A stretch of 40,738 nucleotides of DNA from an uncultured Bacteroidota bacterium (GCA_937127285.1 CAKZLV010000347.1:1-40738); one strand, 5' to 3'. Shown: positions 17,045-25,528, counted from the first letter of the stretch. A program made the numbers and translations. Notes: generated by a model from the sequence alone, not told the origin.

Positions 17045-17869
17045 ATGATTACGGACGAGTACGACATCATCGGCCTGCCCGACCGGCCGGAGAAGCCCCG
17101 CCACAAGGGCCTGACCCATATGCTGGACAAGGCGCTGGGCCCGCGTCAGATCCGCGACATCCTCGACACGGCGGCCGAGGTGATCGATCTCGTGAAACTG
17201 GGATGGGGGACGGCGGCCATCACGCCGAACCTGGAAACGAAGCTGGCTCTGTACCGGGAGGCGGACCTCCCGATCTATTTCGGTGGGACGCTCTTCGAAG
17301 CCTTCTTCCTGCGCGATCAGATCGATACCTACCGGCGGCTGCTGGACGACCTCGGCGTCCGGCACGTCGAGATCTCCGACGGATCGGTGTCGATGCCGCA
17401 GGAAGAAAAGCTGCGCGCGATCGAGCTCTTCGCGCAGGACTTCACCGTGCTCAGCGAGGTGGGGTCGAAGGACGCCAACAACATCATGCCGCCCTACCGG
17501 TGGGTGGAAGCGATGCAGGCCGAGCTGGAAGCCGGCAGCTGGAAGGTCATCGCCGAGTCGCGGGAAACGGGAACGGCCGGTCTCTTCCGTCCCAACGGCG
17601 AGGTGCGAACCGGCCTCGTGGACGAGATCGTCGCGCGCGTCGACCCGCGCGACATCATCTTCGAAGCGCCACATAAGATGCAGCAGGTCTGGTTCATCAA
17701 GCACCAGGGAGCGAACGTCAACCTGGGCAATATCGCGCCTTCGGAAGTCATTCCGCTCGAAACGCTCCGCCTGGGCCTGCGCGGCGATACGCTGTTCGAG
17801 TTCTTGACGCCGGGCGTCACCCCTCACCGGCCGGACGGAACCGCCTCCGGAGACGGGCAGGGGCAGTAA
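17045..17869 (+). CDS. comA: Phosphosulfolactate synthase (ComA/YitD family)
   Basis: It adds sulfite to phosphoenolpyruvate to give (2R)-phospho-3-sulfolactate, the first committed step of the sulfolactate/coenzyme M route. The 274-aa TIM-barrel product has the family motifs 'DLVKLGWGTAAI' (about residue 55), 'IYFGGTLFEAFF', 'HVEISDGSVSMP', 'VLSEVGSKD', 'VIAESRETGTAGLF' and 'EAPHKMQQVWFIKHQGANVNLGN'. The start at 17045 precedes the conserved region by a few residues. It follows the permease by 88 bp on the same strand. In a Salinibacter-like organism the product could feed cysteate for sulfonolipids; that is inference, and no other gene of that route is in the window. The name comA here is unrelated to competence. 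Confidence 0.92.
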   Translation: MITDEYDIIGLPDRPEKPRHKGLTHMLDKALGPRQIRDILDTAAEVIDLVKLGWGTAAITPNLETKLALYREADLPIYFGGTLFEAFFLRDQIDTYRRLLDDLGVRHVEISDGSVSMPQEEKLRAIELFAQDFTVLSEVGSKDANNIMPPYRWVEAMQAELEAGSWKVIAESRETGTAGLFRPNGEVRTGLVDEIVARVDPRDIIFEAPHKMQQVWFIKHQGANVNLGNIAPSEVIPLETLRLGLRGDTLFEFLTPGVTPHRPDGTASGDGQGQ

Positions 17870-18200
17870 AGCGCGGCGAAACGCCGAAGGACGCCGCATC
17901 GCCCTGCCTTCGACCTCCGGTGCCCGTTCCTCGTCTGTCTCCACCGTCGTCTCCACAGCGACCGGGAGGAGGAAAAACACCCCGCCGGGGAACGGGACCT
18001 CTCTCCAAGGATTTCCGCAGAAGAAAGGGGAGATCAGCCCTTCTTCACAAACAAATCGTGGATTCGCTGCCTTCAATACGACTGTCTACTCCAGATGCAT
18101 CTACAGCTACCGGTGGCCTCTGTCGCTGGAGTTCAGGCCACGCGGCGCGGTTTGTCACGTAGGTGCTCTCACAGCGATCTTCACAGACATCGGTCGGATC
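17870..18200. other. 331-bp gap upstream of the L28 operon; no gene seen
   Basis: A purine-rich arm at 18020-18030 (GAAGAAAGGGG) and a pyrimidine-rich arm at 18038-18046 (CCCTTCTTC) can form a hairpin with one bulge. No T run follows it. This could be a leader structure of the ribosomal protein operon, but I have no consensus to match it to. Confidence 0.4.
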
Positions 18201-18437
18201 ATGGCGCGCAAAGACGACATTACCGGTGAAGGCCCGGTTACTGGAAACAGCGTTTCACCGTCGAACCAGAAGTCGAAGCGGCGCTTTCAGCGCAACCTGC
18301 AGAAGAAGCGGTTTTACATCCCCTCGCAAGACCGCTACGTGACGCTGAAGGTCTCCGCCAAGACCATCAAGACGATTAACAAGAAGGGAATCGAGGCCGT
18401 GCTCAACGAGGCGCGGGCCCAGGGCTACGACGTGTAG
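18201..18437 (+). CDS. rpmB: 50S ribosomal protein L28
   Basis: A 78-aa basic protein of the large subunit. It shows the family signature 'GNSVSPSNQKSKRRFQRNLQKK', 'RYVTLKVSAKTIKTINKKG', ending 'ARAQGYDV'. Bacteroidota L28 begins similarly with a short polar leader ('ARKDDITGEGPVTG'). It is first in a tight L28-L33-DUF4295 cluster (47 bp to the next gene), an order conserved in Bacteroidota. Confidence 0.97.
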   Translation: MARKDDITGEGPVTGNSVSPSNQKSKRRFQRNLQKKRFYIPSQDRYVTLKVSAKTIKTINKKGIEAVLNEARAQGYDV

Positions 18438-18484
18438 CGCCTCCGATTTCTCTTCGTTCTCGCTCACCGACCTCCTGACCCGCT

Positions 18485-18649
18485 ATGGCCAAGGGAAACC
18501 GCGTTCAGGTCATCCTTGAATGCACCGAAGAGCCGGGCACGTCGCGCTACCACACGACGAAGAACCGGCGGAATACCAGCGACCGGCTGGAACTGATGAA
18601 GTACAACCCGGTCCTCCAAAAGCATACCCTTCACCGAGAGAAAAAGTAA
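18485..18649 (+). CDS. rpmG: 50S ribosomal protein L33
   Basis: A 54-aa protein starting [18 protein letters not shown] and containing '[21 protein letters not shown]', the L33 signature. Only one cysteine (in 'LECTE') is present, and no zinc-binding Cys pairs, so it is the zinc-free (C-minus) type. The gap to the following gene is 3 bp, indicating translational coupling. Confidence 0.96.
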   Translation: MAKGNRVQVILECTEEPGTSRYHTTKNRRNTSDRLELMKYNPVLQKHTLHREKK

Positions 18650-18652
18650 ACG

Positions 18653-18805
18653 ATGGCTAGGACTCGACGAAGCGGCAAGGGCTCCCGGAAGATGGCCCAG
18701 ATTGTCGTTGCCGAAAAGAAAGAAAACGGAAGCTACGGGTACCGTCAGAAGATGGTCCCCCTCGATGATGTCGAAGAGGAACTGAAGGCGGCGAAGCAGC
18801 AGTAG
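18653..18805 (+). CDS. DUF4295 family small basic protein
   Basis: A 50-aa protein starting MARTRRSGKGSRKMAQIV, Lys/Arg-rich in its first half, with 'GSYGYRQKMVPLDDVEEELKAAKQQ' at the end. This matches the small Bacteroidota protein always found downstream of rpmB-rpmG. Its role is unknown; the context points to the ribosome. It starts 3 bp after the rpmG stop codon. It is easily missed because of its size. Confidence 0.88.
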   Translation: MARTRRSGKGSRKMAQIVVAEKKENGSYGYRQKMVPLDDVEEELKAAKQQ

Positions 18806-18870
18806 GCAGAGCGATCGCATCCGCCGACGACGGATGCCGAGCCGCCCCTGTCGCCTTGGCATCCTCCCAC

Positions 18871-18945
18871 CGGGGCGTGGCGCAGTCCGGTTAGCGCACC
18901 TGCTTTGGGAGCAGGAGGTCGCCGGTTCGAATCCGGCCGCCCCGA
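18871..18945 (+). tRNA. tRNA-Pro (anticodon TGG)
   Basis: The acceptor stem CGGGGCG (18871-18877) pairs with CGCCCCG (18938-18944). The anticodon stem CCTGC/GCAGG encloses loop TTTGGGA with TGG at positions 34-36. The T arm GCCGG-TTCGAAT-CCGGC is perfect. CCA is not encoded. It lies 65 bp after the DUF4295 gene and may share its transcript. Confidence 0.97.
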
Positions 18946-19120
18946 CCGATTTCCCCGACCGACGGCCGATGCGCCCCGCGGGTGCCGCGAAGCGTTGTGC
19001 ACGCTGCAGGCGGCAACGTCCTCCGTCTGTGCCGGGCCGCTTCATCCTACCGGGCCGTCTGCCGAAGCGTCGGGGCCGGCCGCCGCCGGTGATGCCGCGG
19101 CCCGATGGCTCCACCGACCT

Positions 19121-19194
19121 GCGCCCGTAGCTCAGTTGGATAGAGCATCGGACTTCTAATCCGGAGGTCGCAGGTTCGAATCCTGCCGGGCGTG
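19121..19194 (+). tRNA. tRNA-Arg (anticodon TCT)
   Basis: The acceptor GCGCCCG (19121-19127) pairs with CGGGCGT (19187-19193), with a terminal G-U. Loop CTTCTAA gives anticodon TCT, and the T loop TTCGAAT is canonical. CCA is not encoded. It is separated from tRNA-Pro by 175 bp with nothing recognisable. Confidence 0.97.
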
Positions 19195-19438
19195 CAACGA
19201 GCGCGGCTCCCTGCCGTCCGGTCTTTTGCGACCCGGGTGTCGGGCACCGGAGGAACCCACCAACAGACCGCGCATTTATCGGAACACACGGTGGGAACAC
19301 AACAGAAAGACCCTCGCGCAGGTTCGCGACACCCACGCCCGGACCGCGCTGAAAGCAGGACAGCCACCCCGAAGGCGGGCCGAAAACTGAGACCGAACAA
19401 AGCGACCTGCTGCGCCAGTCCGAATCACCCCGAATCAC

Positions 19439-19512
19439 GGTGACGTGGCCGAGTGGTTAGGCAGAGGCCTGCAAAGCCTCGTACGGCGGTTCGAATCCGC
19501 CCGTCACCTCCA
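19439..19512 (+). tRNA. tRNA-Cys (anticodon GCA), CCA encoded
   Basis: The acceptor GGTGACG (19439-19445) pairs with CGTCACC (19502-19508). The discriminator is T, as required for tRNA-Cys, followed by genomic CCA at 19510-19512. Stem GAGGC/GCCTC encloses loop CTGCAAA with anticodon GCA. It is the last gene before the strong terminator. The 244 bp between it and tRNA-Arg show no feature. Confidence 0.97.
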
Positions 19513-19545
19513 ACGCAGAGACCCAAGAACGCAGAGATACAGAAA

Positions 19546-19583
19546 AGCGCCCTGAGCACGACGCTCAGGGCGCTTTGTTTTTT
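19546..19583 (+). terminator. Strong Rho-independent terminator
   Basis: A perfect 12-bp stem (AGCGCCCTGAGC at 19546-19557 with GCTCAGGGCGCT at 19563-19574), a 5-nt loop, and a T-rich tail (TTTGTTTTTTG) follow tRNA-Cys. Four A residues precede the left arm, so it may also stop leftward transcripts coming from dnaB. Confidence 0.95.
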
Positions 19584-19679
19584 GTATTTCGGGGGATGTC
19601 ATTGGGCGACGTCTGCACACCCGTCCCGGGTCTCGACGTGGGAGGGAGGCTTGTGCTGGATGGAGGGCGGACTCCCCTT

Positions 19680-19709
19680 TGATCTTTACGTCTCTGATCT
19701 TTACATCTC
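19680..19709. repeat. 15-bp direct duplication
   Basis: TGATCTTTACGTCTC at 19680-19694 is followed immediately by the same sequence with one change at 19695-19709. It lies just past the dnaB stop codon. Confidence 0.8.
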
Positions 19710-19766
19710 GCGTGCCTTCTCGCCGCGTCGTTCGACCCTCGTCTTGGGAACGATTCTTTCGATTCG

Positions 19767-22430
19767 TTAGAACGGTGCGTCTTCCTCGAACGACGGCTCG
19801 CCGGCGCCTTGTCCGCCGCCGTCGCCGTCGAAGCCGCCACCGGACGGCGGGGGGGCGCCGCCCTGCACATCGCCGCCGTCGAAGCCGCCGCCCATGCCGG
19901 GATCGTCGTCGTAGCGGCTCGTCAGGTTTTCGAAGCGGGCGTACTGCTTCACGAAGGCAAGCTCGACGGTGCCGATGGGGCCGTTACGCTGCTTCTCGAT
20001 GATGATTTCGGCGATGCCCTCGGTCGAGTTGCCCTGTTCGTCGACTGTGATGCCGTATCGCTCGGCGCGGTAGATGAACGATACGACGTCGGCGTCCTGC
20101 TCGATGGAGCCGCTTTCCCGCAGGTCGGAGAGTTGGGGGCGCTTGTCGCCGCCGCGGTTTTCGACGGCCCGGTTGAGCTGCGAGAGCGCGACGACGGGCA
20201 GGTCCAACTCTTTTGCCAGCCCCTTGAGCGAACGCGAGATGTGGGCGATCTCCTGCTCGCGGTTGGCGTTGTTGCGCAGCCCGCCGGAGGCCTGCATGAG
20301 CTGCAGGTAGTCGACGATGACGAGGCCGACGTCGTGTTCGGCCTTCAGGCGGCGGCACTTCGCGCGCAACTCCAGAACGCTCAGGCCCGGCGTGTCGTCG
20401 ATAAAGATGTCGGCCTCGCTCAGCTTTCCGGCCGCCCGGGCCAGGCGCTGCCAGTCCTCGTTGTTCATCTGCCCGGTGCGCGCCTTGTGCGCGTCCACAC
20501 GGGCCTGAGAGGTAAGAAGCCGCTGCGCGAGCTGCTGCGCGCCCATCTCCAGCGAGAAGATCGCCACCCCGGTCGGCTTCTCCGGATGCGTCGCGGCGTT
20601 CAGGCCGCAGGCGAGGCTAAACGCGGTGTTGTGCGTTACGGTGCCGTCGGCCAGGAGGAAGCGACCGTTGCCGTCGAGCGTAAACCCGTAGTAGTCGCCG
20701 ACGCCATCGGGTTCCACCTCGATGCCGGTTACGCGCCAGTTCCGCCGGTCCGTCCATTCGTCGGCCTTTTTCCGGTCGACGCGAACAGGAATCTCGTCGA
20801 CGTTGCCGTTGAAGCGGACGCGATAGGCAGTTGAGGTATGATCGATCGACGCGATGCGGACCGTCTTCTCGGTCAACGACGTTCGGTACCCGAGGGTGTC
20901 GCACAGGTATTTGATTTGCTCGGCGAGACGCCGGCTGGACTGGGTGATTTCGTAGGTGCCGCCGTGCCCGGCGTTCAGGTGTCCATCACTATCGATCAGT
21001 CCGGCGAGCAGGCGCAACCGCTTCTCGCGGGAGTTTCCGATGTAGAGGTGGGGAATGTGCTTGTCGTTCAGAACGCCGAGGGTCCGGAGAACGGCTTGAA
21101 CCGAGCGTTTCTTGTCGGCAAGTCCTTGCGTTCCACTCCGAATCAGATACGAGGGGCAGGACCGGTCGGCGTCGTGGATGCGCAAGGTGTCTCCCCGGGC
21201 ATCGGCCGTCTGTTGCAGATAAGAGACGACCCCATCGTCCGTTGAGTAGATCCGGGCATTGTCCGCCTTCCCGTCTCCAAGCCAGAGCCCAAGCAGATAG
21301 GGATCGAGGGGGACGGGTTGTTCGGGAAACGACGCCGGGGCCTTAAAGCCCTTGTTGTCGTCCTTCCACCTGTCGGATTTCTGGAGGTAGTCGCGCACGG
21401 AAATGTCCGTGACCGATCCGCGCGGCCGGCGGTCGCCGCTCCGGCTTTTTTTGAGGCTCAAGATGTGGCTCTCGTTGACGCGGTAGTCCATCCCGCGCTT
21501 CTGGCGGACCCAGTACATCGGCTCTCGGCCACGGGCCAGAGATTGGACTCTGCGGGGCGATCCGTCGTCTCCCATCAGCCGGTCGCCCACCTCGATGTCC
21601 TCGACGGGTTTCGTTCTTCCGTCGTACATCATGACGGGTGTGCCCCTGCCCAGGCACTTGCCCATACTGGGCCGCGCAGCGACGATGATCAGGTCGCTGT
21701 CCTGCCAGCCGCTCGTCAGCTTGTCGAGCTTCGGGAAACCGCTCGGCACGCCGGTGATGGCCTCGTCCTGACCGTGGATGGACTCGAGGTGCTCGAAGGT
21801 CTCCTTCACCACCTCGTTGAGCGGCGAGGCGGCCTTGCGCAACTGCGTGTCCGAGATCTGAAAGATTTCGCTCTCCGCTTCGTCGAGCAGCTCGAAGGCG
21901 TCGGCACCCGGGTCGTAGGCCTTGCCCACCAGCGACGTCATCGTCTCGATCATTTTGCGGAGAAGAGATTTCTCCGCAATGATGCGAGCATGGTACTCGA
22001 CGTTGGCCGCGGAGGCGACCTGGGTGGTCAGCTCCGTCAGATAGTACGGCCCGCCGATGTCGTCGAGCTGGTCGCGCCGCTTCAGCTCCTCGGTCAGCGT
22101 GACGAGGTCGACCGGATTGCCTCGTTCGAAGAGGCTGCAGATCGCGCCGTAAATTTTCTGGTGCTTCGCGCTGTAGAAGGCTTCCGGCGGGAGCACCTCG
22201 ATGGCCTGCGGGATGGCCTCCCGCTCGATCAGCATCGCGCCGAGGACGGACTTCTCGACATCGGTCGCCTGCGGCGGCACGCGGCCGGACTGCTCGTGGA
22301 TCTTCTGCGCCTCGGCCCGCCGACGGTCGCTCTGCCGACCCCGCATCTTCTCGAGGGGATACGAGGGCTGCGAGCTGTCGTCAATGTTCATGCGCTGCTG
22401 CGACTCGTCGTTCTCCGCCATAAACGCCAT
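19767..22430 (-). CDS. dnaB: Replicative DNA helicase DnaB, interrupted by an intein
   Basis: The 887-aa precursor should yield a 544-aa hexameric fork helicase after removal of a 343-aa intein. The N-terminal domain ('VPPQATDVEKSVLGAMLIE', about 51-70) and linker are normal. The RecA-like domain is split at Walker A: 'AARPSMGK' ends at residue 258 and 'TAFSLACGLN' resumes at 602, so the unspliced protein cannot bind ATP properly. After the intein come 'IFSLEMGAQQLAQRLL', Walker B 'LVIVDYLQLM' and 'VVALSQLNRAVENRG'. The tail is Gly/Asp-rich ('GGGFDGDGGGQG'). The start could be 22430, 22421 or 22391; no Shine-Dalgarno decides. dnaB stands alone here, 126 bp downstream of the next minus-strand gene end... 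upstream sequence holds no other gene. Confidence 0.96.
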   Translation of the reverse strand: MAFMAENDESQQRMNIDDSSQPSYPLEKMRGRQSDRRRAEAQKIHEQSGRVPPQATDVEKSVLGAMLIEREAIPQAIEVLPPEAFYSAKHQKIYGAICSLFERGNPVDLVTLTEELKRRDQLDDIGGPYYLTELTTQVASAANVEYHARIIAEKSLLRKMIETMTSLVGKAYDPGADAFELLDEAESEIFQISDTQLRKAASPLNEVVKETFEHLESIHGQDEAITGVPSGFPKLDKLTSGWQDSDLIIVAARPSMGKCLGRGTPVMMYDGRTKPVEDIEVGDRLMGDDGSPRRVQSLARGREPMYWVRQKRGMDYRVNESHILSLKKSRSGDRRPRGSVTDISVRDYLQKSDRWKDDNKGFKAPASFPEQPVPLDPYLLGLWLGDGKADNARIYSTDDGVVSYLQQTADARGDTLRIHDADRSCPSYLIRSGTQGLADKKRSVQAVLRTLGVLNDKHIPHLYIGNSREKRLRLLAGLIDSDGHLNAGHGGTYEITQSSRRLAEQIKYLCDTLGYRTSLTEKTVRIASIDHTSTAYRVRFNGNVDEIPVRVDRKKADEWTDRRNWRVTGIEVEPDGVGDYYGFTLDGNGRFLLADGTVTHNTAFSLACGLNAATHPEKPTGVAIFSLEMGAQQLAQRLLTSQARVDAHKARTGQMNNEDWQRLARAAGKLSEADIFIDDTPGLSVLELRAKCRRLKAEHDVGLVIVDYLQLMQASGGLRNNANREQEIAHISRSLKGLAKELDLPVVALSQLNRAVENRGGDKRPQLSDLRESGSIEQDADVVSFIYRAERYGITVDEQGNSTEGIAEIIIEKQRNGPIGTVELAFVKQYARFENLTSRYDDDPGMGGGFDGGDVQGGAPPPSGGGFDGDGGGQGAGEPSFEEDAPF
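20628..21656 (-). other. DnaB intein with LAGLIDADG homing endonuclease
   Basis: It spans residues 259-601 of the precursor (343 aa). The splice junctions are textbook: it begins with Cys (CLGRGTPVMMYDG, block A), contains block B around 'RVNESHILSL', and ends 'GRFLLADGTVTHN' with the terminal His-Asn followed by +1 Thr. Endonuclease motifs are 'LLGLWLGDG' (about 379-387) and 'LLAGLIDSDG' (about 474-483), both with their acidic residue, so the homing enzyme looks intact. The insertion point is between Lys and Thr of the Walker A motif. Whether it matches the known Rhodothermus/cyanobacterial DnaB site I cannot confirm from memory. Confidence 0.95.
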
Positions 22431-22556
22431 CCAGTTGGAGAATGAGAAAGGCCGGCCGAGCGGGGAAACGCTATCGTAATCTGCAACCCGTGTCTGGTAT
22501 GAGCAAGCACGGCTCGGAGTTGCAGGCGCCCCACCCGCGGCCCCGGCGACTCCTGC

Positions 22557-23492
22557 CTACGCGTCTCCGTCGGTGAGCTGGTCGTACCGCGTGCGAAGGA
22601 GCTTGACGTCCTCCCAGGTCGGGCGCTTCCACTGCGAGTTGCGCAGCAGCGCCGCCGGGTGGTACGTCACCATCGTGGGGATGCCGTAGAAGTCGTGTTC
22701 CTGGTCCCGAAGCGAGGAGAGAGACGAGCTTCGGTCCAGCATCGTGTTTCCCGCCACCTTCCCCACGCACAAGATGATCTTCGGCCGGATCAGGGTGATC
22801 TGTTTGTAGAGGACGGGGAGATGGGCCTCCACCTCGTCGGCATGCGGGTCGCGGTTTCGCGGGGGACGACTCTTCAGGATGTTGGTGATGTAGACCTCCT
22901 CCCGCTCGAAGTTGATCGCATCCAGAATCTTGTCCAGCAGTGTTCCGGCCCGTCCGACGAACGGCTCGCCCTTCTTGTCCTCGTCGCGGCCGGGTGCCTC
23001 GCCGATGATGACCAGATCGGCAGTCGGGTCGCCCACGCCGAACACCGGGTTCTCGCGCTCCTCGTCGATCGGAACGAGCACCGTGTCGGCGAGAAACGTT
23101 TCGACCGCCTCCAGGCTTTCAGCGTCCTTGTAGGGCGCATCGTCCGGAATGAGGGACTCGATTCGCTCCCACGGCGGAAGGGACGGGTCGTCGGCAGGGT
23201 TGACTTCGTTCCCGAAAAGGTCGCGGTTCGGCATGGCGTCGGTTTCTTCTGAGGAATCGGGTGAGGAAGAGGGGGCGGCGTTCGGCGGATCCTCCGCCGA
23301 CGAAGCGTCCGGTTGCGCGGCCGCCCGTGCGGGCGAGGACGCCTCGGAGGCGTCCTCCTGGTCCGGCGGCAGCTCCCGGTCCGACGGCTCCGGCGACGCG
23401 CCGGCCCCATCGGGCGGAAGGGCGAGACGATTGCCGTACACGGCCTGTTCGTGCTCGAGGATGCTTCGGAGGGCGCGGAGGAGTTCGTGCAT
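22557..23492 (-). CDS. Family 4-like uracil-DNA glycosylase lacking the iron-sulfur cysteines
   Basis: It should excise uracil from DNA. The 311-aa product has an N-terminal helix, a long acidic/Ser/Pro-rich disordered region (about 28-110) and a C-terminal UDG domain with motif A 'GEAPGRDED' (164-172), '[16 protein letters not shown]', '[17 protein letters not shown]' and motif B 'HPAALLRN' (278-285). Family 4 enzymes normally hold a [4Fe-4S] cluster by four cysteines. Here the only cysteine is in 'IILCVGK'; the KCRPP position reads KSRPP and the later Cys reads His ('EAHLP'). The start at 23492 is chosen because '[15 protein letters not shown]' opens a clean helix; the frame upstream is shadow of coaBC. 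It follows coaBC with a 268-bp gap. Confidence 0.88.
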   Translation of the reverse strand: MHELLRALRSILEHEQAVYGNRLALPPDGAGASPEPSDRELPPDQEDASEASSPARAAAQPDASSAEDPPNAAPSSSPDSSEETDAMPNRDLFGNEVNPADDPSLPPWERIESLIPDDAPYKDAESLEAVETFLADTVLVPIDEERENPVFGVGDPTADLVIIGEAPGRDEDKKGEPFVGRAGTLLDKILDAINFEREEVYITNILKSRPPRNRDPHADEVEAHLPVLYKQITLIRPKIILCVGKVAGNTMLDRSSSLSSLRDQEHDFYGIPTMVTYHPAALLRNSQWKRPTWEDVKLLRTRYDQLTDGDA

Positions 23493-23760
23493 GGGCGAGG
23501 ATCGGGGGCGATGGGCGCACGTGAGCGGGGCGGCCGCCCGGGTGCGACGCCGGGCCATCCGCAAACGCCCGGAATGAGCAGACGCCCGGAACGAACGGCA
23601 GAGACGGTAGGGCGCGATGCGAAAGAGCGGTCCGGGAGCGGTGCGGGCTGATGCAGTACTGCGACAGACGCCGAGATCATCGGGCAGGCTCCGCCGCGAT
23701 CCCGGCTCCTCTGCGCCGGAGTGCAGGATCGCGAAGGATGCTCGCAGGACGCCCCGCCCT

Positions 23761-25104
23761 TCAGGACGGAGACGGGACCGGGGCGAGATCGGGATCGACG
23801 ATCCGGTCGAGAAGCGCATCGGCCACGTCTCGTTTCGAAAGGAGCGGAAGCTCATCCACCGTTCCGTCGCGTCCCAGGAGCGTGACTCGGTTGGTGGACG
23901 TGCCGAAGCCGGCGCCGTCCTCGCGGGGGTTGTTGAGGGCAATCCAGTCCAGGTTCTTCGCCTCCAGCTTCCGGCGGGCGTTCTCCCGTTCGTCGTCGGT
24001 TTCGAGGGCGAAGCCGACGAGAACCTGCCCGGGCCGCTTGTTGGCGCCGACGGTCTTGAGGACGTCGGGCGTGCGGCGGAGGGAGAGCGTGAGCTCGGCC
24101 TCGTCCTTCTTCGTTTTGGAGGAGGACGCGCGGCGCGGGGCGTAGTCGGCCACTGCTGCGGCCCCGATGATGACGTCGGCGTCGTCGCGCCGGCTCTGGA
24201 CGGCCTCATGCATTTCCTGGGCCCGCTGGATGCGGACGACGGTTACGCCGCCGGGAGGATCGAGATGCGTGGGGCCGGAGACGAGGGTGACGTCGGCGCC
24301 GCGAGCGCGGGCGGCCTCGGCGATGGCGTACCCCATGCGCCCGGTGGAGGGGTTGGTGAGCATCCGCACCGGGTCGATGGGTTCCTGCGTGGGGCCGGCG
24401 GTAACGAGCACGCGCAGTCCGCGGAGGTCGGCAGGCGTGCTGGAGGCCGACGCCGGCGACGGGTCGGCCGGGGGGTCGGCCTCCTCGTCGGTGACCGACG
24501 GGGAGGCGAGGGCATCGGCGGCGGGCGGACGTCCGTCCAACAGGTCGGCGATGCGGCGGAGGATTGCCTCCGGCTCGGGCATTCGCCCACGACCGACGAG
24601 ACCGCTGGCCAGCTCGCCGTGGGCGGCGGGCATCACGGTGTAGTCGTAGTCGCGCAGCTGCTGCAGGTTGCGCTGCGTGGCCGGGTGGCGGTACATGTCG
24701 CGGTCCATCGCCGGGCAGACCAGGATGGGGCAGCGGGCCGACAGCGCCGTGGCCGTTAGCATCGAATTGCTGAAGCCACCGGCCAGGTTGGCAAGGGTCT
24801 GGGCCGTGGCCGGGGCGATGACGAACAGGTCGGCCCACAGACCCAGGCGCACGTGCTGCGTCCAGCTTCCGGACGCATCGCTGGACTCGGGGAAGATATC
24901 TCCCAGGACGTCGGCTTCGGACAGGGTGCCCAGCGTCAACGGTGTGATAAACCGCTTCGCGTCGTCGGTCATCACGACGCGGACGTCGGCGCCGGCCCGT
25001 TTCATCTGCCGGATCAGGAGAGCGGATTTGTATGCTGCGATGCTTCCCGTGACACCGAGGATCAACCGTCGGCCCTCCAGGGAAGGGGAAGAATCATCAG
25101 ACAT
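23761..25104 (-). CDS. coaBC: Phosphopantothenoylcysteine decarboxylase / phosphopantothenate-cysteine ligase
   Basis: This bifunctional coenzyme A enzyme couples 4'-phosphopantothenate to cysteine and then decarboxylates it. The N-terminal flavoprotein (about 1-190) has 'LGVTGSIAAYKSA', the catalytic His in 'TQHVRLG' (H84) and 'CPAMDRDMY'. After an acidic linker, the CoaB domain (about 225-447) shows 'VLVTAGPTQEPIDPVRMLTN' and the dimer motif 'KNLDWIALNNP'. In the substrate flap the sequence is 'LASGLVGRGRM', with Ser where E. coli has the reducing Cys158. That is noted as a deviation, possibly lineage-typical. Length is 447 aa. Gene order yicC-gmk-rpoZ-coaBC is common in bacteria and supports an operon (99 bp to rpoZ). 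Confidence 0.95.
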   Translation of the reverse strand: MSDDSSPSLEGRRLILGVTGSIAAYKSALLIRQMKRAGADVRVVMTDDAKRFITPLTLGTLSEADVLGDIFPESSDASGSWTQHVRLGLWADLFVIAPATAQTLANLAGGFSNSMLTATALSARCPILVCPAMDRDMYRHPATQRNLQQLRDYDYTVMPAAHGELASGLVGRGRMPEPEAILRRIADLLDGRPPAADALASPSVTDEEADPPADPSPASASSTPADLRGLRVLVTAGPTQEPIDPVRMLTNPSTGRMGYAIAEAARARGADVTLVSGPTHLDPPGGVTVVRIQRAQEMHEAVQSRRDDADVIIGAAAVADYAPRRASSSKTKKDEAELTLSLRRTPDVLKTVGANKRPGQVLVGFALETDDERENARRKLEAKNLDWIALNNPREDGAGFGTSTNRVTLLGRDGTVDELPLLSKRDVADALLDRIVDPDLAPVPSPS

Positions 25105-25203
25105 GAGGACGGAAGGAGAATCGGGTCCTGCCAGGCCACGGGTCGGCGGAGCGCTCGCACGCCCCTGCGCCGTCCGATGAGCATGCCAGAGGGCGGCGAA
25201 GAG

Positions 25204-25491
25204 CTACTCCGGCTTCCGGTAGTACAGCTGGTCGTCCATGAACTCCTCGATGGCGACCTCGGTGGGCTCCGGCTTCTCCTCGTACTCGATGGAGACCTGC
25301 GCCTGCTCCTCCTGCATCGTCACGTCTTCCATCTCCGGGCCGAAGCCCTCAAAGTAGGAAAGCTTGTCTTCGAGTTCCGACTTCATGTCGGAGGCGACCT
25401 GGCGGGATCGCTTTGAGAGAATCGCCACCGACTCGTACAGGTTGCCGGTTTTGTTGGCGAGTTTCTCGACGTCCAGCGTTTCGATAGCCAT
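25204..25491 (-). CDS. rpoZ: RNA polymerase omega subunit (Bacteroidota type)
   Basis: A 95-aa protein that helps assemble RNA polymerase by holding beta prime. The segment 'VEKLANKTGNLYESVAILSKRSRQVA' (about residues 8-33) corresponds to the omega core in which a tyrosine/alanine-rich helix and 'RSRQI' contact beta prime. The C-terminal part is acidic ('EEKPEPTEVAIEEFMDDQLYYRKPE') and typical of Bacteroidota omega. The start MAIETLDVEKLA at 25491 is chosen; upstream in-frame residues are unrelated. The gene lies between gmk (37 bp) and coaBC, the usual location. Confidence 0.9.
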   Translation of the reverse strand: MAIETLDVEKLANKTGNLYESVAILSKRSRQVASDMKSELEDKLSYFEGFGPEMEDVTMQEEQAQVSIEYEEKPEPTEVAIEEFMDDQLYYRKPE

Positions 25492-25528
25492 AGGCGGGTC
25501 GGATCGTTCTGCGCTTCGGGAAGAGTGC

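Noticed and set aside
13411-17130. A 1239-codon open frame on the minus strand
   Set aside because: It runs antisense to ychF, the lipoprotein, the permease and the start of comA, all clearly real. Its translation is Arg/Gly/Val-rich without domains, a product of high GC.
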